DNA of 64,000 nt from Petrolisthes cinctipes (Eukaryota; Arthropoda; Malacostraca; Decapoda; Porcellanidae): contig JAWQEG010000360.1 of the NCBI GenBank assembly GCA_033782935.1, forward strand, positions 806,001 through 870,000. Direction: 5' to 3'. The notes under the pieces were generated by a model, which was not told where the DNA came from, ran no database searches, and worked only from the letters and a program-made list of their open reading frames with translations. Both the position numbers and the translations under genes were made by a program. This document shows positions 1-9,776 of the stretch, piece after piece. How positions within the stretch are numbered: the stretch's first letter is position 1; the number at the start of each line of letters is the position of its first letter.

Positions 1-379
1 TTGCTTCTGGACCCCAAAATATTGAATTTTCGGGTGTTTTGAGCCTGAATTTGAGATTTAAACGGGTACAGAAGATACATGCACATATTGACTTTGGGCA
101 TCTAAAATATCGATTTTCAGTATGTTTTGAGCATGTATTTTGAAAATACTCTAACACGGAGTAGGCATGTACAGATCGCTTCTGGGACCCCAAAATATCG
201 AATTTTCGGGTGTTTAGGGCCAGAATTTGAGATATAAACGGGTACAGAAGATGCATGCACATATCGACTTTTGGGCACCTAAAAGATCGATTTCAGTATG
301 TTTTTGGCCTATATTTTGAAAATACTCTAACACGGAGTAGGCATGTACAGATACCTTCTGGGACCTCTAAATATCGAAT

Positions 380-396
380 TTTCGGGTGTTTCGGGA
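380..396 (+). other. CENP-B-box-like sequence (8 of 9 core bases)
   Basis: In this S2 monomer one t-to-c change gives 'tttcgggtgtttcggga'. The mammalian CENP-B core is TTCG, four free bases, A, two free bases, CGGG. This site matches all core bases except the central A, which is T. Most other monomers have TGGG or AGGG and match 7 of 9. The same 8-of-9 form occurs at 4024-4040, 14435-14451 and 21197-21213. No functional link to a CENP-B-like protein is shown. Confidence 0.4.
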
Positions 397-484
397 CTGA
401 ATTTGAGATATCGATTTTTTGGCACCTAAAATGTCGATTTTTAGCATGTTTTTAGCCTATATTTTGAAAATATTCTAGCACTGT

Positions 485-661
485 GTAGGCATGTACAGAT
501 TGCTTCTGGGACCCCAAAATATTGAATTTTCGGGTGTTTTGAGCCTGAATTTGAGATATAAACGGGTACTGAAGATGCATGCACATATCGACTTTTGTGC
601 ACCTAAAAGATCGTTTTTCAGTATGTTTTGAGCATGTATTTTGAAAATACTCTAACACGGA
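485..661 (+). repeat. Representative long monomer, subfamily L3 (177 bp)
   Basis: L3 carries 'agattgcttc' and 'gttttgagcctg' like L2. It then reads 'gggtactgaagatgcatg', 'cgacttttgtgcacc' and 'cagtatgttttgagcatg'. The tactga and tgtgcacc markers are diagnostic. It normally lies between S2 and S1 in the 5-mer. Confidence 0.9.
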
Positions 662-1625
662 GTAGGCATGTACAGATCGCTTCTGGGACCCCTAAATATC
701 GAATTTTTGGGTGTTTTGGGACTGAATTTGAGATATCGACTTTTTGGCACCTAAAAGATCGATTTTTAGCATGTTTTTAGCCTATATTTTGAAAATATTC
801 TAGCACTGTACAGATTGCTTCTGGGACCCCAAAATATTGAATTTTCGGGTGTTTTGAGCATGAATTTGAGATATAAACGGGTACAGAAGATACATGCACA
901 TATTGACTATGGGCATCTAAAATATCGATTTTCAGCATGTTTTGGGCCTGAATTTTGAAAATACTCTAACACGGAGTAGGCATGTACAGATCGCTTCTGG
1001 GACCCCAAAATAGCGAATTTTCGGGTGTTTAGGGCCAGAATTTGAGATATAAACGGGTACAGAAGATGCATGCACATATCGACTTTTGGGCACCTAAAAG
1101 ATCGATTTTCAGTATGTTTTTAGCCTGTATTTTGAAAATACTCTAACACGGAGTAGGCATGTACAGATACCTTCTGGGACCTCTAAATATCTAATTTTCG
1201 GGTGTTTTGGGACTGAATTTGAGATATCGATTTTTTGGCACCTTAAATGTCGATTTTTAGCATGTTTTTAGCCTATATTTTGAAAATATTCTAGCACTGT
1301 GTAGGCATGTACAGATTGCTTCTGGGACCCCAAAATATTGAATTTTCGGGTGTTTTGAGCCTGAATTTGAGATATAAACGGGTACTAAAGATGCATGCAC
1401 ATATCGACTTTTGTGCACCTAAAAGATCGTTTTTCAGTATGTTTTGAGCATGTATTTTGAAAATATTCTAACACGGAGTAGGCATGTACAGATCGCTTCT
1501 GGGACCCCTAAATATCGAATTTTCGGTTGTTTTGGGACTGAATTTGAGATATCGACTTTTTGGAACCTAAAAGATCGATTTTTAGCATGTTTTTAGCCTA
1601 TATTTTGAAAATATTCTAGCACTGT

Positions 1626-1801
1626 GTAGGCATGTACAGATTGCTTCTGGGACCCCAAAATATTGAATTTTCGGGTGTTTTGAGCCTGAATTTGAGATAT
1701 AAACGGGTACAGATGATACATGCACATATTGACTTTGGGCATCTAAAATATCGATTTTCAGCATGTTTTGGGCCTGTATTTTGAAAATACTCTAACACTG
1801 A
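1626..1801 (+). repeat. Representative long monomer, subfamily L2 (176 bp)
   Basis: L2 differs from L1 by 'agattgcttc', 'aatattgaattttcggg', 'ttttgagcctgaatttg', 'gatacatgcacatattg', 'gactttgggcatctaaaatat' and 'cagcatgttttgggcctg'. It usually ends 'aacactgag'. Three L1 CpG sites read TpG here. It is 1 bp shorter than L1 because of one fewer t in 'gacttt'. A common variant reads 'gggcaccaaaaatatcg' in place of 'gggcatctaaaatatcg'. Confidence 0.9.
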
Positions 1802-2001
1802 GTAGGCATGTACAGATCGCTTCTGGGACCACAAAATATCGAATTTTCGGGTGTTTAGGGCCAGAATTTGAGATATAAACGGGTACAGAAGATGCATGCA
1901 CATATCGACTTTTGGGCACCTAAGAGATCGATTTTCAGTATGTTTTTGGCCTGTATTTTGAAAATACTCTAACACGGAGTAGGCATGTACAGATCGCTTC
2001 T

Positions 2002-2090
2002 GGGACCCCAAAATATCGAATTTTCGGGTGTTTAGGGCCAGAATTTGAGATATAAACGGGTACAGAAGATGCATGCACATATCGACTTTT
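2002..2090 (+). repeat. Half-unit A of a long monomer (89 bp)
   Basis: This half starts at 'gggaccccaaaatatcga' and ends at 'catatcgactttt'. It aligns along its length with half-unit B. Shared landmarks, in the same order, are ggg-acc, aaaa-atcga-tttt, tgttt-ggcc, atttgaga and gcatg-aca-atcg-ctt. By eye roughly 60% of positions agree with few gaps. The monomer is therefore an ancient dimer. Half A also holds the 29-bp segment that the short monomers lack. Confidence 0.82.
2054..2082 (+). repeat. 29-bp segment present in L, deleted in S monomers
   Basis: The segment lies between 'gagatat' and 'cgactttt' and itself ends in 'cacatat'. Removing it joins 'gagatat' directly to 'cgac', which is the exact junction seen in short monomers (for example 2730/2731). 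The 'atat' at both edges gives a 4-bp microhomology. The segment includes the 'gatgcatgcacat' palindromic element, so that element is absent from every short monomer. Confidence 0.9.
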
Positions 2091-2178
2091 GGGCACATAA
2101 AAGATCGATTTTCAGTATGTTTTTGGCCTGTATTTTGAAAATACTCTAACACGGAGTAGGCATGTACAGATCGCTTCT
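2091..2178 (+). repeat. Half-unit B of a long monomer (88 bp)
   Basis: This half starts at 'gggcac' (this copy reads 'gggcacataaaagatcga') and runs through the 'gtaggcatgtacag' phase motif to 'gatcgcttct'. It is the paralogous partner of half A, and 89 + 88 gives the 177-bp monomer. It contains the interrupted palindrome 'tattttgaaaata' and a TGTACA palindrome. It is retained in both long and short monomers. Confidence 0.82.
2145..2157. other. Repeated junction element, L to next monomer
   Basis: The end of each long monomer reads 'actctaacacggag' and leads into the 'gtaggcatgtacag' phase motif. Short monomers instead end 'attctagcactg'. This junction is where 10-bp and 18-bp deletions arise elsewhere in the array. 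Confidence 0.6.
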
Positions 2179-2332
2179 GGGACCCCAAAATATCGAATTT
2201 TCGGGTGTTTAGGGCCAGAATTTGAGATATAAACGCGTACAGAAGATGCATGCACATATCGACTTTTGGGCACCTAAAAGATCGATTTTCAGTATGTTTT
2301 TGGCCTGTATTTTGAAAATACTCTAACACGGA

Positions 2333-2480
2333 GTAAGTATGTACAGATACCTTCTGGGACCTCTAAATATCGAATTTTCGGGTGTTTTGGGACTGAATTT
2401 GAGATATCGATTTTTTGGCACCTAAAATGTCGATTTTTAGCATGTTTTTAGCCTATATTTTGAAAATATTCTAGCACTGT
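2333..2480 (+). repeat. Representative short monomer, subfamily S2 (148 bp)
   Basis: S2 shares the 29-bp deletion with S1. It differs by 'gataccttctgggacctct', 'atatcgattttttggcacc' and 'aaaatgtcgatttttagc', and usually ends 'gcactgtgtag'. This copy begins 'gtaagtatgtacag', a left-end variant also seen at 2981, 3481, 5977 and near 11950. S2 typically follows L1 and precedes L3 or L2'. Confidence 0.92.
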
Positions 2481-2655
2481 GTAGACATGTACAGATTGCT
2501 TCTGGACCCCAAAATATTGAATTTTCGGGTGTTTTGAGCCTGAATTTGAGATATAAACGGGTACAGAAGATACATGCACATATTGACTTTGGGCATCTAA
2601 AATATCGATTTTCAGTATATTTTGAGCATGTATTTTGAAAATACTCTAACACGGA
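2481..2655 (+). repeat. Hybrid long monomer L2' (L2 front, L3 tail; 175 bp)
   Basis: The first part matches L2 ('gatacatgcacatattg', 'gggcatctaaaatatcg'). The tail matches L3 ('ttttgagcatgtattttg', then 'aacacggag'). Many copies on the left, such as 1, 2481, 3129, 3629, 6125 and 6773, also lose one g and read 'cttctggacccc', giving 175 bp. L2' takes the L3 position in many 5-mers. It looks like a recombinant of L2 and L3 that was then amplified. Confidence 0.82.
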
Positions 2656-2803
2656 GTAGGCATGTACAGATCGCTTCTGGGACCCCTAAATATCGAATTT
2701 TCGGGTGTTTTGGGACTGAATTTGAGATATCGACTTTTTGGCACCTAAAAGATCGATTTTTAGCATGTTTTTAGCCTATATTTTGAAAATATTCTAGCAC
2801 TGA
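2656..2803 (+). repeat. Representative short monomer, subfamily S1 (148 bp)
   Basis: S1 reads 'gatcgcttctgggacccct', 'gttttgggactg', then the deletion junction 'gagatatcgactttttgg'. It continues with 'cacctaaaagatcg', 'tttttagcatg' and 'aatattctagcactg'. It equals a long monomer minus 29 bp. Because 148 leaves remainder 1 on division by 3, each S copy shifts any reading frame that crosses it. S1 usually follows L3 or L2' and precedes L2. Confidence 0.92.
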
Positions 2804-3643
2804 GTAGGCATGTACAGATTGCTTCTGGGACCCCAAAATATCGAATTTTCGGGTGTTTAGGGCCAGAATTTGAGATATAAACGGGTACAGAAGATGCATG
2901 CACATATCGACTTTTGGGCACCTAAAAGATCGATTTTCAGTATGTTTTTGGCCTATATTTTGAAAATACTCTAACACGGAGTAAGTATGTACAGATACCT
3001 TCTGGGACCTCTAAATATCGAATTTTCGGGTGTTTTGGGACTGAATTTGAGATATCGATTTTTTGGCACCTAAAATGTCGATTTTTAGCATGTTTTTAGC
3101 CTATATTTTGAAAATATTCTAGCACTGTGTAGGCATGTACAGATTGCTTCTGGACCCCAAAATATTGAATTTTCGGGTGTTTTGAGCCTGAATTTGAGAT
3201 ATAAACGGGTACAGAAGATACATGCACATATTGACTTTGGGCATCTAAAATATCGATTTTCAGTATGTTTTGAGCATGTATTTTGAAAATACTCTAACAC
3301 GGAGTAGGCATGTACAGATCGCTTCTGGGACCCCAAAATATCGAATTTTCGGGTGTTTAGGGCCAGAATTTGAGATATAAACGGGTACAGAAGATGCATG
3401 CACATATCGACTTTTGGGCACCTAAAAGATCGATTTTCAGTATGTTTTTGGCCTGTATTTTGAAAATACTCTAACACGGAGTAAGTATGTACAGATACCT
3501 TCTGGGACCTCTAAATATCGAATTTTCGGGTGTTTTGGGACTGAATTTGAGATATCGATTTTTTGGCACCTAAAAGGTCGATTTTTAGCATGTTTTTAGC
3601 CTATATTTTGAAAATATTCTAGCACTGTGTAGGCATGTACAGA

Positions 3644-6600
3644 TTGCTTCTGGACCCCAAAATATTGAATTTTCGGGTGTTTTGAGCCTGAATTTGAGAT
3701 TTAAACGGGTACAGAAGATACATGCACATATTGACTTTGGGCATCTAAAATATCGATTTTCAGTATGTTTTGAGCATGTATTTTGAAAATACTCTAACAC
3801 GGAGTAGGCATGTACAGATCGCTTCTGGGACCCCAAAATATCGAATTTTCGGGTGTTTAGGGCCAGAATTTGAGATATAAACGGGTACAGAAGATGCATG
3901 CACATATCGACTTTTGGGCACCTAAAAGATCGATTTTCAGTATGTTTTTGGCCTATATTTTGAAAATACTCTAACACGGAGTAGGCATGTACAGATACCT
4001 TCTGGGACCTCTAAATATCGAATTTTCGGGTGTTTCGGGACTGAATTTGAGATATCGATTTTTTGGCACCTAAAATGTCGATTTTTAGCATGTTTTTAGC
4101 CTATATTTTGAAAATATTCTAGCACTGTGTAGGCATGTACAGATTGCTTCTGGGACCCCAAAATATTGAATTTTCGGGTGTTTTGAGCCTGAATTTGAGA
4201 TATAAACGGGTACTGAAGATGCATGCACATATCGACTTTTGTGCACCTAAAAGATCGATTTTCAGTATGTTTTGAGCATGTATTTTGAAAATACTCTAAC
4301 ACGGAGTAGGCATGTACAGATCGCTTCTGGGACCCCTAAATATCGAATTTTTGGGTGTTTTGGGACTGAATTTGAGATATCGACTTTTTGGCACCTAAAA
4401 GATCGATTTTTAGCATGTTTTTAGCCTATATTTTGAAAATATTCTAGCACTGTACAGATTGCTTCTGGGACCCCAAAATATTGAATTTTCGGGTGTTTTG
4501 AGCCTGAATTTGAGATATAAACGGGTACAGAAGATACATGCACATATTGACTATGGGCATCTAAAATATCGATTTTCAGCATGTTTTGGTCCTGAATTTT
4601 GAAAATACTCTAACACGGAGTAGGCATGTACAGATCGTTTCTGGGACCCCAAAATAGCGAATTTTCGGGTGTTTAGGGCCAGAATTTGAGATATAAACGG
4701 GTACAGAAGATGCATGCACATATCGACTTTTGGGCACCTAAAAGATCGATTTTCAGTATGTTTTTAGCCTGTATTTTTAAAATACTCTAACACGGAGTAG
4801 GCATGTACAGATACCTTCTGGGACCTCTAAATATCTAATTTTCGGGTGTTTTGGGACTGAATTTGAGATATCGATTTTTTGGCACCTTAAATGTCGATTT
4901 TTAGCATGTTTTTAGCCTATATTTTGAAAATATTCTAGCACTGTGTAGGCATGTACAGATTGCTTCTGGGACCCCAAAATATTGAATTTTCGGGTGTTTT
5001 GAGCCTGAATTTGAGATATAAACGGGTACTAAAGATGCATGCACATATCGACTTTTGTGCACCTAAAAGATCGTTTTTCAGTATGTTTTGAGCATGTATT
5101 TTGAAAATATTCTAACACGGAGTAGGCATGTACAGATCGCTTCTGGGACCCCTAAATATCGAATTTTCGGTTGTTTTGGGACTGAATTTGAGATATCGAC
5201 TTTTTGGAACCTAAAAGATCGATTTTTAGCATGTTTTTAGCCTATATTTTGAAAATATTCTAGCACTGTGTAGGCATGTACAGATTGCTTTTGGGACCCC
5301 AAAATATTGAATTTTCGGGTGTTTTGAGCCTGAATTTGAGATATAAACGGGTACAGATGATACATGCACATATTGACTTTGGGCATCTAAAATATCGATT
5401 TTCAGCATGTTTTGGGCCTGTATTTTGAAAATACTCTAACACTGAGTAGGCATGTACAGATCGCTTCTGGGACCACAAAATATCGAATTTTCGGGTGTTT
5501 AGGGCCAGAATTTGAGATATAAACGGGTACAGAAGATGCATGCACATATCGACTTTTGGGCACCTAAGAGATCGATTTTCAGTATGTTTTTGGCCTGTAT
5601 TTTGAAAATACTCTAACACGGAGTAGGCATGTACAGATCGCTTCTGGGACCCCAAAATATCGAATTTTCGGGTGTTTAGGGCCAGAATTTGAGATATAAA
5701 CGGGTACAGAAGATGCATGCACATATCGACTTTTGGGCACATAAAAGATCGATTTTCAGTATGTTTTTGGCCTGTATTTTGAAAATACTCTAACACTGAG
5801 TAGGCATGTACAGATCGCTTCTGGGACCCCAAAATATCGAATTTTCGGGTGTTTAGGGCCAGAATTTGAGATATAAACGCGTACAGAAGATGCATGCACA
5901 TATCGACTTTTGGGCACCTAAAAGATCGATTTTCAGTATGTTTTTGGCCTGTATTTTGAAAATACTCTAACACGGAGTAAGTATGTACAGATACCTTCTG
6001 GGACCTCTAAATATCGAATTTTCGGGGGTTTTGGGACTGAATTTGAGATATCGATTTTTTGGCACCTAAAATGTCGATTTTTAGCATGTTTTTAGCCTAT
6101 ATTTTGAAAATATTCTAGCACTGTGTAGACATGTACAGATTGCTTCTGGACCCCAAAATATTGAATTTTCGGGTGTTTTGAGCCTGAATTTGAGATATAA
6201 ACGGGTACAGAAGATACATGCACATATTGACTTTGAGCATCTAAAATATCGATTTTCAGTATGTTTTGAGCATGTATTTTGAAAATACTCTAACACGGAG
6301 TAGGCATGTACAGATCGCTTCTGGGACCCCTAAATATCGAATTTTCGGGTGTTTTGGGACTGAATTTGAGATATCGACTTTTTGGCACCTAAAAGATCGA
6401 TTTTTAGCATGTTTTTAGCCTATATTTTGAAAATATTCTAGCACTGAATAGGCATGTACAGATCGCTTCTGGGACCCCAAAATATCGAATTTTCGGGTGT
6501 TTAGGGCCAGAATTTGAGATATAAACGGGTACAGAAGATGCATGCACATATCGACTTTTGGGCACCTAAAAGATCGATTTTCAGTATGTTTTTGGCCTGT

Positions 6601-6977
6601 ATTTTGAAAATACTCTAACACGGAGTAAGCATGTACAGATACCTTCTGGGACCTCTAAATATCGAATTTTCGGGTGTTTTGGGACTGAATTTGAGATATC
6701 GATTTTTTGGCACCTAAAATGTCGATTTTTAGCATGTTTTTAGCCTATATTTTGAAAATATTCTAGCACTGTGTAGGCATGTACAGATTGCTTCTGGACC
6801 CCAAAATATTGAATTTTCGGGTGTTTTGAGCCTGAATTTGAGATATAAACGGGTACAGAAGATACATGCACATATTGACTTTGGGCATCTAAAATATCGA
6901 TTTTCAGTATGTTTTGAGCATGTATTTTGAAAATACTCTAACACGGAGTAGGCATGTACAGATCGCTTCTGGGACCC
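3644..6977 (+). repeat. 3.64-kb higher-order segment, copy B (partial)
   Basis: This copy repeats the order and private variants of copy A, including 'gactatgggc', 'gaccacaaaat', 'cagatgatac' and 'aaacgcgtac'. Scattered single-base differences include 'cggggg' near 6025 and 'aacactgag' near 5793 against 'aacacggag' in copy A. Similarity ends near 6977, where copy B continues as S1 and copy A as L1. Confidence 0.88.
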
Positions 6978-9776
6978 CTAAATATCGAATTTTCGGGTGT
7001 TTTGGGACTGAATTTGAGATATCGACTTTTTGGCACCTAAAAGATCGATTTTTAGCATGTTTTTAGCCTATATTTTGAAAATATTCTAGCACTGAGTAGG
7101 CATGTACAGATTGCTTCTGGGACCCCAAAATATTTAATTTTCGGGTGTTTTGAGCCTGAATTTGAGATATAAACGGGTACAGAAGATACATGCACATATT
7201 GACTTTGGGCATCTAAAATATCGATTTTCAGTATGTTTTGAGCATGTATTTTGAAAATACTCTAACACGGAGAAGGCATGTACAGATCGCTTCTGGGACC
7301 CCTAAATATCGAATATTCGGGTGTTTTGGGACTGAATTTGAGATATCGACTTTTTGGCACCTAAAAGATCGATTTTTAGCAGGTTTTTAGCCTATATTTT
7401 GAAAATATTCTAGCACTGAGTAGGCATGTACAGATTGCTTCTGGGACCCCAAAATATTGAATTTTCGGGTGTTTTGAGCCTGAATTTGAGATATAAACGG
7501 GTACAGAAGATACATGCACATATTGACTTTGGGCACCAAAAATATCGATTTTCAGCATGTTTTGGGCCTGAATTTTGAAAATACTCTAACACGGAGTAGG
7601 CATGTACAGATCGATTCTGGGACCCCAAAATATCGAATTTTCGGGTGTTTAGGGCCAGAATTTGAGATATAAACGGGTACAGAAGATGCATGCACATATC
7701 GACTTTTGGGCACCTAAAAGATCGATTTTCAGTATGTTTTTGGCCTGTATTTTGAAAATACTCTAACACTGAGTAAGCATGAACAGATACCTTCTGGGAC
7801 CTCTAAATATCGAATTTTCGGGTGTTTTGGGACTGAATTTGAGATATCGACTTTTTGGCACCTAAAAGATCGATTTTTAGCATGTTTTTAGCCTATATTT
7901 TGAAAATATTCTAGCACTGAGTAGGCATGTACTGATTGCTTCTGGGACCCCAAAATATTGAATTTTCGGGTGTTTTGAGCCTGAATTTGAGATATAAACG
8001 GGTACAGAAGATACATGCACATATTGACTTTGGGCATCTAAAATATCGATTTTCAGTATGTTTTGAGCATGTATTTTGAAAATACTCTAACACGGAGTAG
8101 GCATGTACAGATCGCTTCTGGGACCCCTAAATATCAAATTTTCGGGTGTTTTGGGACTGAATTTGAGATATCGACTTTTTGGCACCTAAAAGATCGATTT
8201 TTAGCATGTTTTTAGCCTATATTTTGAAAATATTCTAGCACTGAGTAGGCATGTACAGATTGCTTCTGGGACCCCAAAATATTGAATTTTCGGGTGTTTT
8301 GAGCCTGAATTTGAGATATAAACGGGTACAGAAGATACATGCACATATTGACTTTGGGCACCAAAAATATCGATTTTCAGCATGTTTTGGGCCTGAATTT
8401 TGAAAATACTCTAACACGGAGTAGGCATGTACAGATCGCTTCTAGGACCCCAAAATATCGAATTTTCGGGTGTTTAGGGCCAGAATTTGAGATATAAACG
8501 GGTACAGAAGATGCATGCACATATCGACTTTTGGGCACCTAAAAGATCGATTTTCAGTATGTTTTTGGCCTATATTTTGAAAATACTCTAACACGGAGTA
8601 GGCATGTACAGATCGCTTCTGGGACCCCTAAATATCGAATTTTCGGGTGTTTTGGGACTGAATTTGAGATATCGACTTTTTGGCACCTAAAAGATCGATT
8701 TTTAGCAGGTTTTTAGCCTATATTTTGAAAATATTCTAGCACTGAGTAGGCATGTACAGATTGCTTCTGGGACCCCAAAATATTGAATTTTCGGGTGTTT
8801 TGAGCCTGAATTTGAGATATAAACGGGTACAGAAGATACATGCACATATTGACTTTGGGCATCTAAAATATCGATTTTCAGCATGTTTTTGGGCCTGAAT
8901 TTTGAAAATACTCTAACACGGAGTAGGCATGTACAGATCGCTTCTGGGACCCCAAAATAGCGAATTTTCGGGTGTTTAGGGCTAGAATTTGAGATATAAA
9001 CGTGTACAGAAGATGCATGCACATATCGACTTTTTGGCACCTAAATGATCGATTTTCAGTATGTTTTTGGCCTGTATTTTGAAAATACTCTAACACGGAG
9101 TAGGCATGTACAGATACCTTCTGGGACCTCTAAATTTCGAATTTTCGGGTGTTTTGGGATTGAATTTGAGATATCGATTTTTTGGCACCTAAAATGTCGA
9201 TTTTTAGCATGTTTTTAGCCTATATTTTGAAAATATTCTAGCACTGTGTAGGCATGTACAGATTGCTTCTGGGACCCCAAAATATTGAATTTTCGGGTGT
9301 TTTGAGCCTGAATTTGAGATATAAACGGGTACAGAAGATACATGCACATATTGACTTTGGTCATCTAAAATATCGATTTTCAGCATGCTTTGGGCCTGAA
9401 TTTTGAAAATACTCTAACACTGAGTAGGCATGTACAGATTGCTTCTGGGACCCCAAAATATTGAATTTTCGGGTGTTTTGAGCCTGAATTTGAGATATAA
9501 ACGGGTATAGAAGATACATGCACATATTGACTTTGGGCACCAAAAATATCGATTTTCAGTATGTTTTGGGCCTGAATTTTGGAAATACTCTAACACGGAG
9601 TAGGCATGTACAGATCGCTTCTGGGACCCCAAAATATCGAATTTTCGGGTGTTTAGGGCCAGAATTTGAGATATAAACGGGTACAGAAGATGCATGCACA
9701 TATCGACTTTTGGGCACCTAAAAGATCGATTTTCAGTACGTTTTTGGCCTGTATTTTGAAAATACTCTAACACGGA
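6978..9776 (+). repeat. Irregular S/L block between the 3.6-kb copies
   Basis: The order starts with the S1 copy that begins at 6948, then L2' 7096, S1 7272, L2 7420, L1 7596. Next comes an S2-front/S1-tail hybrid at 7773, then L2' 7921, S1 8097, L2 8245, L1 8421, S1 8598, L2 8746, L1 8923, S2 9100, L2 9248, L2 9424 and L1 9600. Dimers of S1 plus L2 or L2' (324 bp) alternate with partial 5-mers. The L2 copy at 8746 has one extra t before 'gggcctg', giving 177 bp. Confidence 0.82.

Larger units (their letters stand above)
1979..2155 (+). repeat. Representative long monomer, subfamily L1 (177 bp)
   Basis: L1 is recognised by 'gatcgcttctggga', 'aatatcgaattttcggg', 'tttagggccag', 'cagaagatgcatgcacat', 'cgacttttgggcacc' and 'cagtatgtttttggcctg'. 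It has the most CpG sites of the long subfamilies. Its length is 177 bp, or 59 codons, which creates long false reading frames when copies lie side by side. Three L1 copies stand in a row at 1802, 1979 and 2156. In the common 5-mer L1 sits between L2 and S2. Confidence 0.93.
1..3643 (+). repeat. 3.64-kb higher-order segment, copy A
   Basis: The monomer order from 161 is L1, S2, L3, S1, L2, L1, S2, L3, S1, L2, L1, L1, L1, S2, L2', S1, L1, S2, L2', L1, S2, then L2'. The start of the window ('ttgcttctggacccc', 'gagatttaaacggg') reappears at 3644 in the same context. The offset is 3,643 bp, rising to 3,644 after one missing t near 290. Copy A lacks its left boundary because the window begins inside it. 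Confidence 0.9.

Noticed and set aside
255..455. 66-codon plus-strand frames such as those at 255, 13162, 20423, 25042, 34448 and 42046
   Set aside because: These arise where a one-base deletion or the L-to-S change joins frames in the satellite. They share no signal with coding sequence and occur only where such indels fall.
1616..2329. Long open frames on the complement, up to 237 codons, as repeat-protein genes
   Set aside because: They follow the satellite period exactly. They begin and end at monomer class changes, recur in hundreds of shifted versions, and have no promoter, codon bias or recognisable domain. Overlapping frames in the same copies are equally open.
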